A model generated the notes under the pieces. It did not search any database, was not told where the DNA came from, and saw only the letters and a program-made list of their open reading frames with translations. This document shows, piece by piece, positions 32,857 to 45,341 of a stretch of 64,000 nt of DNA. The first letter of the stretch is position 1, and each line of letters opens with the position of its first letter. This DNA is from Viscum album (Eukaryota; Streptophyta; Magnoliopsida; Santalales; Viscaceae): the NCBI GenBank assembly GCA_963277665.1, contig OY728130.1:1366592393-1366656392 (forward strand), written 5' to 3'. The position numbers and the translations under genes were made by a program.

Positions 32857-35021
32857 TGTAACAGCCCGAGATTTTATGAAAAATATTCTTTTTAATTTTA
32901 TTAATGTCTTGTGTTGTACACTACACCAAAAGGAGCTTGCACAACACACATCCTTGACTTGCCTTGCATTACACGCAATCGCGACCTTCCTCGATAGCGT
33001 GTGTAGTACGCAATACCGAGTTTCACTAAACAACGATATGCTATTAAAATATTATTATAACTAGTCGTTACGAATAGTAATAACCACCTTTTAAAATTTT
33101 AGAAATTTTAGCTCTCAAAATGGAATTCATTTTTGGATTCGGAGTATCGAATTTAGCCTAAGGTGAAATTTTGGTACTTTTCGGATAACTTTCATATTCT
33201 GATGAATAGTGAAAATTACTAAATTATAATTAAAAACAAATTTTTTAATCAAAATAATTAATAGTGATAAATTATTAATTTGAGTGGTTATAAAGTATAT
33301 TTAGAATATATTTTTACAATTTAATACAATTTTGGTCATTGGATGTAATTTCACATTTAAACCAGACATAAACAAGTGTCAATCTTTTGATAGATATTGT
33401 TTCTTAAAAACACGCTATTTGTTTTAACAGCGGGATTTAATTATAAAATTAATTAATGCAACTTCTATGTTATGAATTTGGTAAAATAGACTTCATTTTT
33501 GAATTCAGAATATGAAATATAGCTTAGGATGAAATTTTGGCATTGTTCTGAAAAACATCAATTTTTGATGAATAGTGAAACTACTAAGTGGTAGTAAAAA
33601 AAACTGAATTTTTCATAAAACTTAATTTTACCACTTCTGTGAATGGAATTTCAAAAATCCAAGAGACACGGTTGATGTCAGTAAGTAAAATGTGGTTCAA
33701 TGAGATGAAAATAATTTTTGGTGAATAGTAACTTTTTACTTTTATTTACCACGGTTAAAAGTAAATAGGGTAATTAAGGGTAAGAATGATATTAATATTA
33801 CCCTAACACATGTCCTAATTCTATTGGACAAGTGTATCTCGACCCAAAACAACCTTAAGTGTAAAATATTATCATTTAGGCCAACTTGGATTAGATTAGA
33901 ACATTTATTATTATTTAATTCAAAGAAGAGTTAAAAGAGTTAAAATCAAAGTATATTTACTAAAACATTTTTAATATAGGGTTGTACATAAGATAAATTC
34001 GATTTTAAATATTCATTAGAAATATAAAACGATTTCCTACATTATGGTATTTTATTTGTAATTTTTAGACATCAAATAATTTAATTTATTTATGACAGAA
34101 TGATGATGCAGTAATTATCTTATTAATGAAATATTGACATAATTGATATTATAAATACCAAAATAAATGAAATTTAAGACTTTTTATGAATTCCACTAAT
34201 TTTCTAGGTTACTATGATATATTAGTGTTGATATAATCAACTTGGTTATAACATATAATTCTGTTATGACTTTCACAAAAATCATATATCAAATAGTGTC
34301 AAAATTGACACAAAATAGTTTTTAAATGAAATATTATATTATTAATTGTACTTTTATTCCTAAAAATATAAGGTTCGGCCAAATGACTTAGATAAGGATA
34401 TATGTATTAATAATATAAAATTTGGGGTTCGTTTGGCATGTTATAGTAAGTGTATTAACCATATAGTGAAAGAAAACAAAAAGACACGGTAAAAGTTAAA
34501 TTATTTAACTTAGAGTTAAATCTAATTGATAAGGTTAAAATAATACCCTAAACTTGTCTAAATCCTATTGAATGATAGTATTTAGATCCATACCCACTTT
34601 AGCTTCTAAATAAGACCCTTTGGAACTATTATAAACCGATTTTGACTTTAATATAAAATAATATTTTGAGATATTCCTAAGGTGCCCCTCTCCTCCCTTA
34701 TAAAAGGGCACCTCCTCCCCCTCCTCCTCACACCAATTTGAGCACTCAAGCTCGACAAAACCCTTCCATTTTCTCCTCTCCACTTCCCTAGAATAATCCT
34801 AGAGGTCTTGGTCTTCTTCAAAGACCAATCTTAGTTCCCTAAGTGGAGGATTCAAAGAGGCGTTCCAAAGAAGAGGTAATATCCATTACCGATCTTTTTC
34901 AATTTCTTTCTTCTTCAACTTCTTCTTCTTTAGTTGTTTCATGATAAAGTAATAACATCAGTATTTCTTATATACTTATATGTTATTATAAATATGAAAC
35001 AAATCTAATTAACCTTCTATC

Positions 35022-35482
35022 CATCCTACGGAAAAAGGAAATCACCGCGCTTGCGTACGTACGGAATACCGTCTCAACGCCGTGGTGTAATCTATTTTCC
35101 TCCACCACCTTAATTTGATGGGTATAAAGGTGTAATGAGTAACTATATATGATTATTATAAAGTGATATTGATACTGAAATAGTATACATACACTTCAAC
35201 ACAATTCCACGACCATGGGAACGATATCATCACTCGTGCGTACGTACGGACTACCGTCTCCACGACGCGATGAGATTCATTCTCAATGATTAACCATTCA
35301 TGAATGATTATAAAGTATATATAATAAGTAATAATGAAATATATGACCTAATAATTATACTGTAATTATTTATATTTATATGTATGTCATCTACTTAATT
35401 CCATTCAATTCAATAAGGAAACGAAAACAGCGTTCATGCGTACGTACGGACTACTGTCTCCATGAACGGTGTATTTATTTCC
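35022..35482 (+). other. Triple hairpin array (E2 right LTR)
   Basis: Hairpins about 35022-35121, 35218-35282 and 35417-35482; cores 35054-35075, 35239-35260 and 35439-35460. In hairpin 3 the core has CTACTGTCTC; ACGG with CTGT still pairs through one G-U. Hairpin 1 has changes on both arms (GCTTG and CAACGC), which can pair after a one-base shift. Confidence 0.9.
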
Positions 35483-36000
35483 ATTTACTGATTTATTATA
35501 TATGTGTATTATGAATATATATATATATAAATCATATTTTATATTCTGTAATTAAGTAATCATGATCTAAGTAATCATATGAATAATTACAAGTTAAAAA
35601 CACGAACGACAAATGAGACGATTTTACCCAAAATGCTACTTTAACATGAATTTACAAAAGAACGGGTAATATAAAGTCATAAGTGGACCATATATGATAT
35701 AATAACAATGAATATGATTCTGGAATAAGTCAATAACATTATTTAAATCATTATACAGGAGGTTCGGACACTTACAAAGCAAGTCGGACCTAAGGTAAGG
35801 GAAATATCACAATCTCATTTTTTTATCCGAGATTGTTTATTCGTAAGTATTTAATGGGGTGTATTTTATCATCCACATCCATGTTTCATCAATATGTAAT
35901 ATTATTTCCATCCACCTACAATTGTTTAAATCCATTTTTACCCTTCGGAGAGTTTTTAGTAATATGTATGAAAGGAATCTTTTGTCATTTTTCGTACGAG

Positions 36001-36029
36001 GTACTTTTTGACTTTTCTAACAAAAGTAC
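36001..36029 (+). other. Small conserved hairpin in E2 right LTR
   Basis: Stem GTACTTTT/AAAAGTAC unchanged; loop differs (TTTTCTAAC). Confidence 0.75.
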
Positions 36030-37051
36030 GTAGAATGTTTTTTTAACTTATACGGCATGAATAGATTTTTAAAACATTATTTCCAAGAAACATCCTTTAC
36101 AAGTTTTCAAGTTTATTTTGAATCAACTTCTTTTATTTTAAAGTCGAATGACATGTTATGAAAGGAAAAATGTTTTTGAAGTAGAAAGGATATTTTCCTC
36201 AAGAATGGAGTTCAAGTATTTTATCAAAATTATTTTCCATCTAAGATAATAAAAGGTTTATATTTTTATCCCTATTATTACATTGGTTTGATTATGTTGT
36301 GATGGAAATATTTTTATGAATTCCTTTATCTTATATGAATTTTTTTATTATGTCATGTTTTTTAAGAATCCCATTTTTATTACATGGGTTACGCTATGAT
36401 GTATGGTTTATGATTATGTGGCACACATAAGAAAGGATTCATTATAAGATGGGTGGGACCTATATCTCCCTCCAATTCATTGGGTAAATATTTTATATCT
36501 CATGAGATATACATGGCTGGAACGGTAGGTTATACCGGTTCAATGAAACAGGACTAGAACGAGGGTAACTTGGTTCAGAAAGGGACTTTGTCCACTAAGA
36601 TAGTCTTGGAAATGAGTCATGACTAACAAGAAATTATTTTCCATGATTATGTGTGCATGCCACAAAGTTTCAAGTTTCATGTTATGATTATGGGGATCTC
36701 ATTTTCACTTCTATGATTTATTCCATGTTAAGATATTATGATCTCTTTTGCAGGTTATGATTTTAAAAAAGATATGATATGATTTTTATTTCCTTTGTTT
36801 ACCCTTACTGAGAATTTGAGCTCACCCTTTTATGTTTTCTTTTCCCCAGGATATAAAGAAAGGTTTTAGGTAAAAAAAGGGAAGATCTTTATGGGATATA
36901 TTGAAGATCTTTCACCACGATTAGAAGATTACGTTCCGAGTTTCCAAAGACACTAAACTATTACGATCCTTGTGTGTGTGTTTTTGTTATGTACTAAGTA
37001 TTCCGCAAAAGTAATGTAATGTCCATGTACGTCAAGCTTCAGGTCTCTACA

Positions 37052-37340
37052 GTTATCTATTTAGAGAAGAAAATGAAGTGAGAAGAATAGGTGAAGAAGG
37101 GAGGTGGTAGTTCAGGCTACTCTTCCAAGCAGTTTTTATTTGTGGCTTTTGATGCGAGATTGTTCATGTGCCAAAAATGCAGGAGATCGGGGTACATCCG
37201 AATAGCATTCCCACTTCCTTCAAAGCCCTATTATCATTGTGGAGTTATGGGTCACTTTCAGCGCTTTTGCGGGGTGGCACGTCCACTTCAGAGTGGGTCA
37301 GGATCATTGGATTCAAGAGGAGTTCCAGCACAGTCAGAGT
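37052..37340 (+). pseudogene. E3 gag, C-terminal part with decayed zinc knuckle
   Basis: Continues E3 gag after E2. YYHCGVMGHFQRFC (Cys 37238, His 37252, Cys 37268) is a CCHC knuckle whose first Cys is Tyr. Lysine-rich stretch before it, as usual for the nucleocapsid part. Contains stops. Confidence 0.75.
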
Positions 37341-37543
37341 CGTCGAGGACGGGGGGGATCTTGATTTGATGGCCATGGTGGTAGGGATAGGTCATATTTT
37401 GGGAATATCTAGTTTAGGGTACATCCAAATACTAGTGGTTTTCCTCAGGAAGAGATCGAACATCTCCATGCGGTGGATCAGGCACCAGCACGATCAGAGG
37501 TGGGACCGTCAACAGTTTGAGGTACTTTTTTTATCGTATCTTC

Positions 37544-37930
37544 TATAGCTACTGCTCTTTTTGATAATAGTGCCTCTATTTCATTCATTTCTACTTGTTT
37601 TTTAGACATTCTGAAATTTTCAATTGGGTTTTTGTCTTTTGCGATGGAGTTTGTGACGTCATTGGGAAAGAAGGAGTAGGGTCTCAGGTGCCCGTTGTGT
37701 GCCCTTTCTGTGTCAGGGGTTGAAATGGAGTGGGACTTCTTAGTCTTAGATATGGAACTATTTGACATAATACTTGGCATGGATTGGCTAGTAAAATTTT
37801 AGGTGCACGTCGATTACTATAGGCAGTGGGTCAGTTTCATGGAACCTAATGGTAGTTGTCAGGTTTTTCGTGGGGAATGGGATCCTCGATCGAGTCGTGT
37901 GCGACCTCCACTCCTAGAGTTGTGAGATGT
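37544..37930 (+). pseudogene. E3 aspartic protease, active-site motif altered
   Basis: IATALFDNSASISFIS begins the retropepsin-like domain; the active-site Asp is there, but the usual D-S/T-G reads D-N-S. MELFDIILGMDWL at 37752-37790 is the conserved C-terminal motif. Stops at about 37678 and 37801 break the frame. The enzyme would cut the Gag-Pol polyprotein. Confidence 0.8.
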
Positions 37931-38058
37931 TGTTTTTTAGTTATTGTTGCTCGTGATAGAGGAATATGGTCATGCTCCTGATGTTTTACTAGCTCCTGTA
38001 GTTGATGATTTTCTGGAGGTATTTATGGATGATTTTTCAGGTTTTCCCTCAGAGAGGG

Positions 38059-38780
38059 ATGTGGAGTTCTCAATTGATCAGGCATCGGGAACACAACAGA
38101 TATCTCTTCCCTCATATCACATGGCCCCCACCAAGATGAAGTAATTAAAGATACATTTGGAAGACATATAATCCAAATGTTTTTTCCTGAGCGTTTATCC
38201 TTGGGCCGCTCTATTGTTATTCACAAAAAAGGTTGATGGATCCCTCCAGTTGTGCATTAACTACCAGAAGATGAATAAGGTAACAATAAAGAACAAATAT
38301 ATTTTTCCCTAAAAAGATGACTTATTCGATAGGTTGAATGGGGAAAGGTGGTTTTCTAGAATTTAATTGCATTTAGGCTATCATCAACTCAGGGTGAAAG
38401 AGGTAGATATTCCCAAGACAACCTTCTGAAGTAGGTACGACCACTTTGAGTACTTGGTCATGCCCTTCGGATTGACCAATTCTACAGCGGTCTTTATGGG
38501 ACTCATGAATAGGGTGTTACATCAGTATCTTGATTATTTTTTCGTGGTATTTTTGGATGAAATCCTAGTTTATTTGGGATCCAATTAGGAACATGAGCAT
38601 CACTTTTGGATTGTTCTAGGCACTTTACGAGAGCATCGCCTTTATGAAAAGTTTTCCAAGTGCACTTTCTAGATCAGGGAGGTGAAATTTCTGGGGCATG
38701 TGATATAAGAGAAGGGGGCTTTAGTGGACCCCGATAAGATTAGTGTGTTTATTTCATGGGATAATCCAAAGAATGTGTTC
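38059..38780 (+). pseudogene. E3 reverse transcriptase, catalytic motif altered
   Basis: Ordered RT blocks: [71 protein letters not shown] (38545-38573), KFSKCTF and VKFLGHVI. The catalytic pair D-D reads D-E (GAT 38556, GAA 38559). Several stops and frame changes, so inactive. Confidence 0.88.
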
Positions 38781-38929
38781 AAGATCATGGGTTTCCTTAG
38801 CTTGGTTGGTTACAACAGGTGATTTGTTTGGGATTTCTCTCGGATTGCTTCTCCCATGAATGTGCTCACCCGGAAAGGGGTGAAGTTTGTATGTGGCCCA
38901 GAATATCAGGCATCCTTTGAGGAGCTGAA

Positions 38930-39330
38930 GAGGTAGTTGAATGATGCCCCTATTCTGATTTTTCTAGTGGCTAAAAAGGGGTATGTGGTGTATTTTGATG
39001 CTTCAGGTATGGGTCTTGGGTGTGTGCTTATGTAGAATAATCATGTAGTGGAGTATAGATCTCGCCAACTCCGACCATCCGAAAAGAATTACCCAACCCA
39101 TGACTTATAGTTAGTAGCTATGATGCACTCTTTAAAGACTCGGCATAACTACCTATTTGAGGAGAAGTTTTTGTTCTACTCTGATCACAAAATCTTGGCC
39201 TATATCTTATCGTAGAAGGACCACAACATGAGGCAGTGTTGTTGGATCGAGTACTTGCAGGGGTTTGACTTTGACATTGTCTATACCCAAAGAAAGGGTA
39301 ATGCGGTGGCTGATGCCTTAAGTAGATGAT
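38930..39330 (+). pseudogene. E3 RNase H
   Basis: YVVYFDASGMGLGCVLM with the first catalytic Asp, SRQLRPSEKNYPTHDL, FYSDHKILAYIL, GFDFDIVYTQRKGNAVADALSR: the LTR-retrotransposon RNase H order, ending at 39328. Stops present (about 39034, 39109, 39214). Confidence 0.85.
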
Positions 39331-39589
39331 TTACAATGAATGATTTGAGTAAATCTAGTGATGAGTGGACTTTGATGGCACTCTTTGCTCAGATGCATGT
39401 GGAGACGAAGGAGCACAGTGGAGGTGCTTTCTTGGAAAGCATTCAGTTGAATCCTTCTCTCTTGGAGTTGATTCAGTGGGAACAACCTAGTAATGAGATT
39501 TTTTAGTGATCGAAGCAGTTTCTTCATGGTGGGGATATGTCCTCTGATTGGTCATCATCTCCTGAGGGAATCCTGTTCTTCAAGGGTTG

Positions 39590-40345
39590 TTCAGCAGTGT
39601 TGTTATCTCTGTGGAAGGTGGTGATGTAGGATAGCCACCAGTCTCAGTGGAATGTCCATCAGGGTGCCACCAAGATGTATTATGATGTCCATCACTAGTT
39701 CTGGTGGCCTAGTATGAGACGAGACATCACAGACTTCATATCGAGATTTTACAAATGCCATTAGGTGAAAGCATAGCATCAAAGGCCCTCTAGTTTGCTC
39801 TAGTAGTTACCCATTCTTACCTAGAAGTGGGACTAGGTTTCCATGGACTTTATTTTTGGATTACCTCATACACATTGTGGTAATAATTCCATTTGGATGG
39901 TGATTGATCATCTGACCAAATAATTCCACTTCATTCCAATTAGATATACAGATAAAGTGGATGAGTTAGGTCGTTTGTATCTTCAAGAGGTGGTAAGGCA
40001 CCATGGTGCTCCATAAACATTTGTCTCATATACATATCCTTGTTTCACTTATTGGTTTTAGGAAGGCCTTCATAAGGCCTTGGGGTCTCAGATTAAGATG
40101 AGCATGGCATACCATCTTCAAATTGATGGTCAGACAGAGCAGGTGAATCAGATTTTGGAGGACATGCTTTATGCATGTGTTTTAAACTTTGGAGGTTCCT
40201 GGGATAGCTATTTGGGATTGGTTGATTTTTCTTATAATAATAGTTACCAATTATCTATTCTAATGGATCCTTTTGAGGTTCTCTATGGTTGTCCTTGTTG
40301 GTCCCCCTATGTTGATCTGAGGTGGGTGAGACCTCACTGTTGGGG
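39590..40345 (+). pseudogene. E3 integrase, zinc-binding and catalytic residues damaged
   Basis: The zinc region QGATKMYYDVHH and FWWPSMRRDITDFISRFYKCH keeps the two His but has Phe for the first Cys. The catalytic core has the first Asp (SMDFIFGLPHT) and the last Glu (DGQTEQVNQ), but the second Asp position reads SYTYPCFT, so the D-D-E triad is incomplete. SYNNSYQLSILMDPFEVLYG follows, as in plant gypsy integrases. Stops throughout. Confidence 0.85.
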
Positions 40346-40439
40346 TCGAGTCTAGTGCAGGAGACGTCTGAGAATGTTAAGATGATCAGGAAGTGCATAT
40401 TAATAGCTCAGATTAACCATAAATCATATACTGACTAGA

Positions 40440-40940
40440 GGAATCGAGACCTAGAGTTTCTTATGGGTGACAGGTCATTCTTGAATGTGTCCCCTCATTT
40501 GGGTCATCGTCGATTGAGAAAACAAGGGAAGTTGACACCACAGTATGTTGGACCTTTTGAGATCACTGAGCGTATTTTCAAGGGGGTATATAGGTTGTCC
40601 TTACCTTCTCATTTGACATCCATCCATGATGTCTTCCATGTCTCATAGTTGAAGAAATACAACCCAGATCTATCTCATTTACTGAATTGGGAAGATTTGG
40701 ATATAGAGCCTGATTTATCTATTTTTGATCAGTCGGTGCAAATAGTTGACTTACAAGAAAAGGTTCTTCAGGGAAATTATATTCCACTAGTTTGGATTCT
40801 TTGACAGCATGGGAATGATACACAATAGACTTGGGAGCATAATTTTTGGATCGAGAAGGATTACCCATTCTTGTTTTCTGATCAAGCTTCAGGTTGACTT
40901 TCCGGGGCAGAAAGTCTTTCATGGTGGAGATAATTGTCAC
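40440..40940 (+). pseudogene. E3 integrase C-terminus and chromodomain
   Basis: GDRSFLNVSP and KLTPQYVGPFEITERI...VYRLSLPSHLTSIHDVFHVS are the integrase C-terminal block. They are followed by VDLQEKVLQGNYIPLVWIL, TWEHNFWIEKDYPFLF, which matches the chromodomain pattern at the end of chromovirus Pol; chromodomains guide integration to heterochromatin. Stops at about 40648, 40801 and 40828. Confidence 0.8.
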
Positions 40941-43279
40941 ATCATAGAATTATTTTAAAGGTAAATTTCATTTAATTTCCTTTATTTTTTTGGGGTTTTC
41001 CCATGCATGTTTTGGGGAAAGGGTGAGTTTTCATGATTTTTCCCAAACTGTGAGCCCATTTCCAGATTTAAAAACCAATTTTGTTTCTTTTATAACTCTT
41101 TCATTTTTCAATATTTTTCACCCATTCTACTTCCCAAATGTCCTCCCATGACCTAGTAACACCACAATATCAATTTGGACTCTTTAGGAATCCATAAATA
41201 TAGTGGATTTGGGTTTTTAATTAAAAAATTGGGTCAGCACAAAATCCCATTTCAGTTTAAAAAAATTGTTTTGTTAATATATTATTCAATTTTTATGATT
41301 TTTTCGAGATTAAAAGTCTCACCCGAGACCAATGAACCCAGGGTCACCCCCATTCTCTTTTCCCCTCTTTGGATCTCATATTCATCATGAATTATGGAAG
41401 AACTTCTTAGGCTTTCTCAAATAGTCCACATTTGAAGAGGTAAATTTTTTCCTTCATAACTCCTTCAATTTTTACTTTTTTTTTCTCACATTTCAGTTCT
41501 CACATGACCTTCATAGATGTAGTATAACTTCACATTAATTTTTGTCTATTTTTAAATTCATCTATTGGTGTATTTTGGTCGATTTATTCAAGATCCTTCA
41601 TGTAAGTGGGTCTCCTTCCTTCTTCATTCAATTTTCTTAGAGTTCTTTCCTTTTGCATGAGATTTATTCCCTTATTATTGAAGTTACTTATGTACAAAAA
41701 GTAGGGTTCCAAACCTGGGGTTTTATCTTGGGTTTCTTGGTTCTTCTGGTTTTAGGCTTGATATAAGTCTCTTGTGGTGCGGTGGTGGTGTGGTTTAATT
41801 TTTACACAAAGATTCAAGGGTTTTGCTACTTGTAGTAGGTGATTCCATGGGTAATCAATGATAGATGAGTTATATTTTCTGAATTTATATTTTTATCACA
41901 CTTATCCTTCATCATCCTAGCTAATAAATCTGGTTTTGGTGATGTTTGTAAAGAAAATGATTTTTAGGTACCAATTTTGTGTTAAATTGGGTGTTTTACT
42001 TGCCTATTTTATGTTATTCCAAATGGGTTTGTTTTATAACTCATGTAATGGGTTTATATAAATGTTTTGGGTTATGAAAATTATGTTTTGATGAATATGG
42101 GTATGCATATGGTGTTAAAATTGGGGTTTTTAGGGATTTTGTGTGCAAAACATTGTTAAGTTTTGTGAAGTTATTTTATTGAAATCCTAAAGGTTTTGTT
42201 GAGTGGTGTATGTGGTGAAAAGAATGTGTAGCTATTTTTTGAGTTGATTATGACCATTACTGATGTTTTTATGTGATAATGGATTTTTTATCATGAGATA
42301 ATGGTTTGATAATTAAGGAGGAAGCATGGGTATCTAGGACGGTAGATAAGTACTAGTACGCTAGTGATCCGGATGGGTTTTGTCCTAGTTTCACTGTGAA
42401 AAATGGATAATGAAAACCCTAAAAAACTATATTGAGTATGATTGGGGACTAATAGGTTATGGGTATATTCCCTACTAGGGGCTCGTGTATGAGAATGTAT
42501 TTCTCAATGGCTACTATACACCGAGGTACGAGGTACATGGGGCCCAAGACTACCCAGTGCCTAGGGGTGTTCCAGAGATTGGTGCTCATTGAATCTTGTG
42601 TATTTATATTTGGAATACGGTGTTTTTTTTGGAAAATATATTAGCTTACATGTTTTACTTAAATGTTTTCACTCATGGAAAATTCCCTTGAAAAACTGTT
42701 TACATTTAAAAGTTTCATTCTCTAGAAAGTATTTCCACCACTTATTGTGTATAAAAAATGGCATGTTTTTTATCTTGTATTGTTTACTCTATGGAATCTC
42801 TTGGTGGTGTCCTATTGGGATTAGAATCACACCCTAATTACACCCCTTGGGTGTAAGTAAAATTGATCATTTTGACACAGGTAAAGGCAAGGCCTTCGGT
42901 GATAGCGGTTTGGGTTGTCAGTCCCCTTCCCTGGTGTGGAGTTGTGGAGACGGCTTGTGGGTGATGACCCCTTGTAGTATGGAGTACTTGGGGATATTTT
43001 TCAGCTATTTTTATGTTTCTTTGGACCTCTTGTTTTATGTTTGAACCTATGTATTCAGTTCTTGATTTTTTTAAGTCTTTTTGACATGAATTTTCAAATT
43101 CATTTTATCGATTGTTTTTTATGTTTTATGTATCCATATTCAGGTAAATTGTTCCAAAACAAAAATATATGATACACGGGAACTTTTTTCAGCCTGTGGG
43201 GATAGGGAACGTGCTTTGGGCCTTTTCATGGGCTGGGTTTGGTGCCGGTTTTTTTGGTGACCATATTTGGTTAGTGACA
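40935..43279 (+). repeat. E3 right LTR
   Basis: 2345 bases, starts TGTCACATC after the purine-rich GGTGGAGATAAT and ends TTAGTGACA before the duplication AAAAC. Confidence 0.9.
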
Positions 43280-44561
43280 AAAACTTTATGAATGATATGA
43301 TGAATTCTAAATTAGATTATTATATTATGTGTATTATTAAATAAAGGGATACATGTGTAATATGGATAGTATAACAAAAAATTAAAAAGTCAACCAATTA
43401 AGGGAAGTGATTTATTTCATTAACCATACCAATTTATAGTTATATGATAATTAATATATTAAGATTAATATTAAATAATAATTTAAAAAATAATATTAAT
43501 ACAAACCAATAATAAATTGGCGTGTCATAATTCACTCTCTAAGTGTGTGTCTCCCTTAAAATCATCACCCAAAGTTTAAACTTCAATAGAGAGGTAGAAG
43601 AGGCTCACATGGGTCTCTATCTTCATTTTTTCTCACCCTATTAGAATAGGGAGATATTGAATTTCAAATAAAATCAAAGGAATCATAATTCACTGAAGTT
43701 TTAAAAACATAACACTTTTTATAAAATATATCATGATTTATATAAAATACAAATTTATTATCTAAGGATGGATATATTATTCTCACATAGTTTTCATAAT
43801 AAAACATCGAACTTGGTTTTTGGAAATGATACAACCTTGTCAATAATATTAAAATTTTAAAAAATTATTGTTTATAAATTTAAAGTTTTCCTAAATAATT
43901 TGGAGGTAGTTAGAGTTATATAATGATATATATGAATAAAATACTTAATTTATCTCTTTAATGTGAATAGATATGGGTTTCTCTAAAATTACCATGTTTT
44001 GGGACTCCATATGAAACAAATGGGCTTAAAAAATTTTAATAAATTTTTATACCACTCATTGATGGTTCCACCTACCAAATTTAGTTTTGGTTTTATGTCC
44101 AAAATTCTTTTAATATGAATTTTAACACACTGGAATGCCTGATCTTGTACACAACTTGGCCCATTTGGCAATAATTTTTCCTTAGTCATTCTAAATCAAC
44201 TAAAGCTATGATAAAAATATAAAAAATAGTGAAATTTACCAATTTTAACATTATTTTACATTAAAACCTTGATTTATATTTGAATTGAAAATAATATTTA
44301 AGTAAATTTAAACTCGTAAACAATTAAGGGAACTAATTAAAGATGGAAGGGTATAGTAAATCTCAATATGACCAGACATAAAATAATTAATTAATAACTA
44401 TAAAATATCACTAAATTAACTTAATCTCACTCCATTAATTCTATTTTCATGTTCTAGGAACATATTAGTTCACACCCATTAATAGAAAATATATTTATCA
44501 ATATTGAAACATTAAAACACAACGTTGCATAGTAATTAAAAAAAATATACCTAGCAAAAAA

Positions 44562-44640
44562 CTCTCTCTCTCCATCTCTCTATCCCTATATATATATATA
44601 TATATCCCTCCCTCCCTCAACCTTTCATTCTAGCCCTCCC
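44562..44640. repeat. CT- and TA-rich microsatellite block
   Basis: CTCTCTCTC, then (TA)n at about 44587-44604, then CCCTCCCTCCCTC. Pyrimidine-rich blocks like this occur in plant promoters and leaders, but no frame follows. Confidence 0.7.
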
Positions 44641-45317
44641 CCCTCTTTATGGTTTACAAACCTAATCACCCACAAACACACACATACACTCATAATCCAT
44701 ATCCAAATAAAATTCTTCTTATAATCCATATCAAAATAAAATTCCTTCTCCTTATTTCACCATAATTTCATCCAATAAAGCATAATGAATATTGTATCAT
44801 GCATTATAGAAATTCTACTCATAATCTATATCATTATTTATGCTATTATAATTAATTATTATTATATTAAATAATGAATTTTTGTTGATAATATGGAATT
44901 AATTTAAATAATTTGATCAACTGATAAATTTCACTGATATATATATATATATAATATTATAAATAAATTGGAAGTTAATTAAGGTTCACTCATTGTTTCA
45001 GTGATTTGATGTTTTCTAAAATCCATGGATAAAATGAAATTCTTGATTTGCGATAAAGTTGATATCTCAAACCCTTATCTTACCACAACATAATAGTAAA
45101 TATATGGTTTTCACATCAAAATAAAGATCACATTTTCAAGATAAAAAATAAAATATTGATTTTTTGGGATTAAATAACATTGTCAATATTTCAAACTTTA
45201 GGGAATATTTGAGAATCATTTTTAATAAAATTGATACATGTACATATTTCCTATATATGAATTTTTATCTATCCCATTACACACAACACGTGAAATTTAA
45301 TTTTAATTTAAATTGGA

Positions 45318-45341
45318 ATAAATCAATCAATCAATCAATCA
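45318..45341. repeat. (ATCA)n microsatellite
   Basis: Five tandem AATC/ATCA units. Confidence 0.85.

Larger units (their letters stand above)
34876..36849 (+). other. Predicted leader intron in E2 right LTR
   Basis: Donor GAAGAG|GTAATA at 34876 and acceptor TTTTCCCCAG ending 36849; both sites kept as in the left LTR. Confidence 0.45.
25999..37051 (+). mobile_element. E2: gag-only LTR retrotransposon with 4.19-kb LTRs, nested in E3 gag
   Basis: LTRs of 4194 and 4195 bases begin TGTAACAGCCC and end CTCTACA, with the perfect duplication GTTAT (25994-25998 and 37052-37056). The 2664-base interior holds one gag frame, a SINE and noncoding DNA; no pol is visible. In the first ~86 bases the two LTRs differ at only 3 positions, so E2 is younger than E1. 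It is the clearest member of the family in this window. Confidence 0.95.
32857..37051 (+). repeat. E2 right (3') LTR
   Basis: Direct repeat of 25999-30192; TATA inside GGTGCCC/GGGCACC at 34681-34712. Confidence 0.95.
22554..43279 (+). mobile_element. E3: degenerate full-length Ty3/gypsy chromovirus (Tekay/Del-like), split by E2
   Basis: LTRs 22554-24909 and 40935-43279, flanked by the perfect duplication AAAAC (22549-22553 and 43280-43284). The interior keeps gag, protease, RT, RNase H, integrase and a chromodomain in Ty3/gypsy order, all with stops. E2 interrupts gag at 25998/37052. The first two bases of the left LTR have mutated from TG to AA. Chromodomain after integrase, tRNA-iMet primer site and TGTCACA start fit Tekay/Del, but the clade call is by eye. 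Confidence 0.9.
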
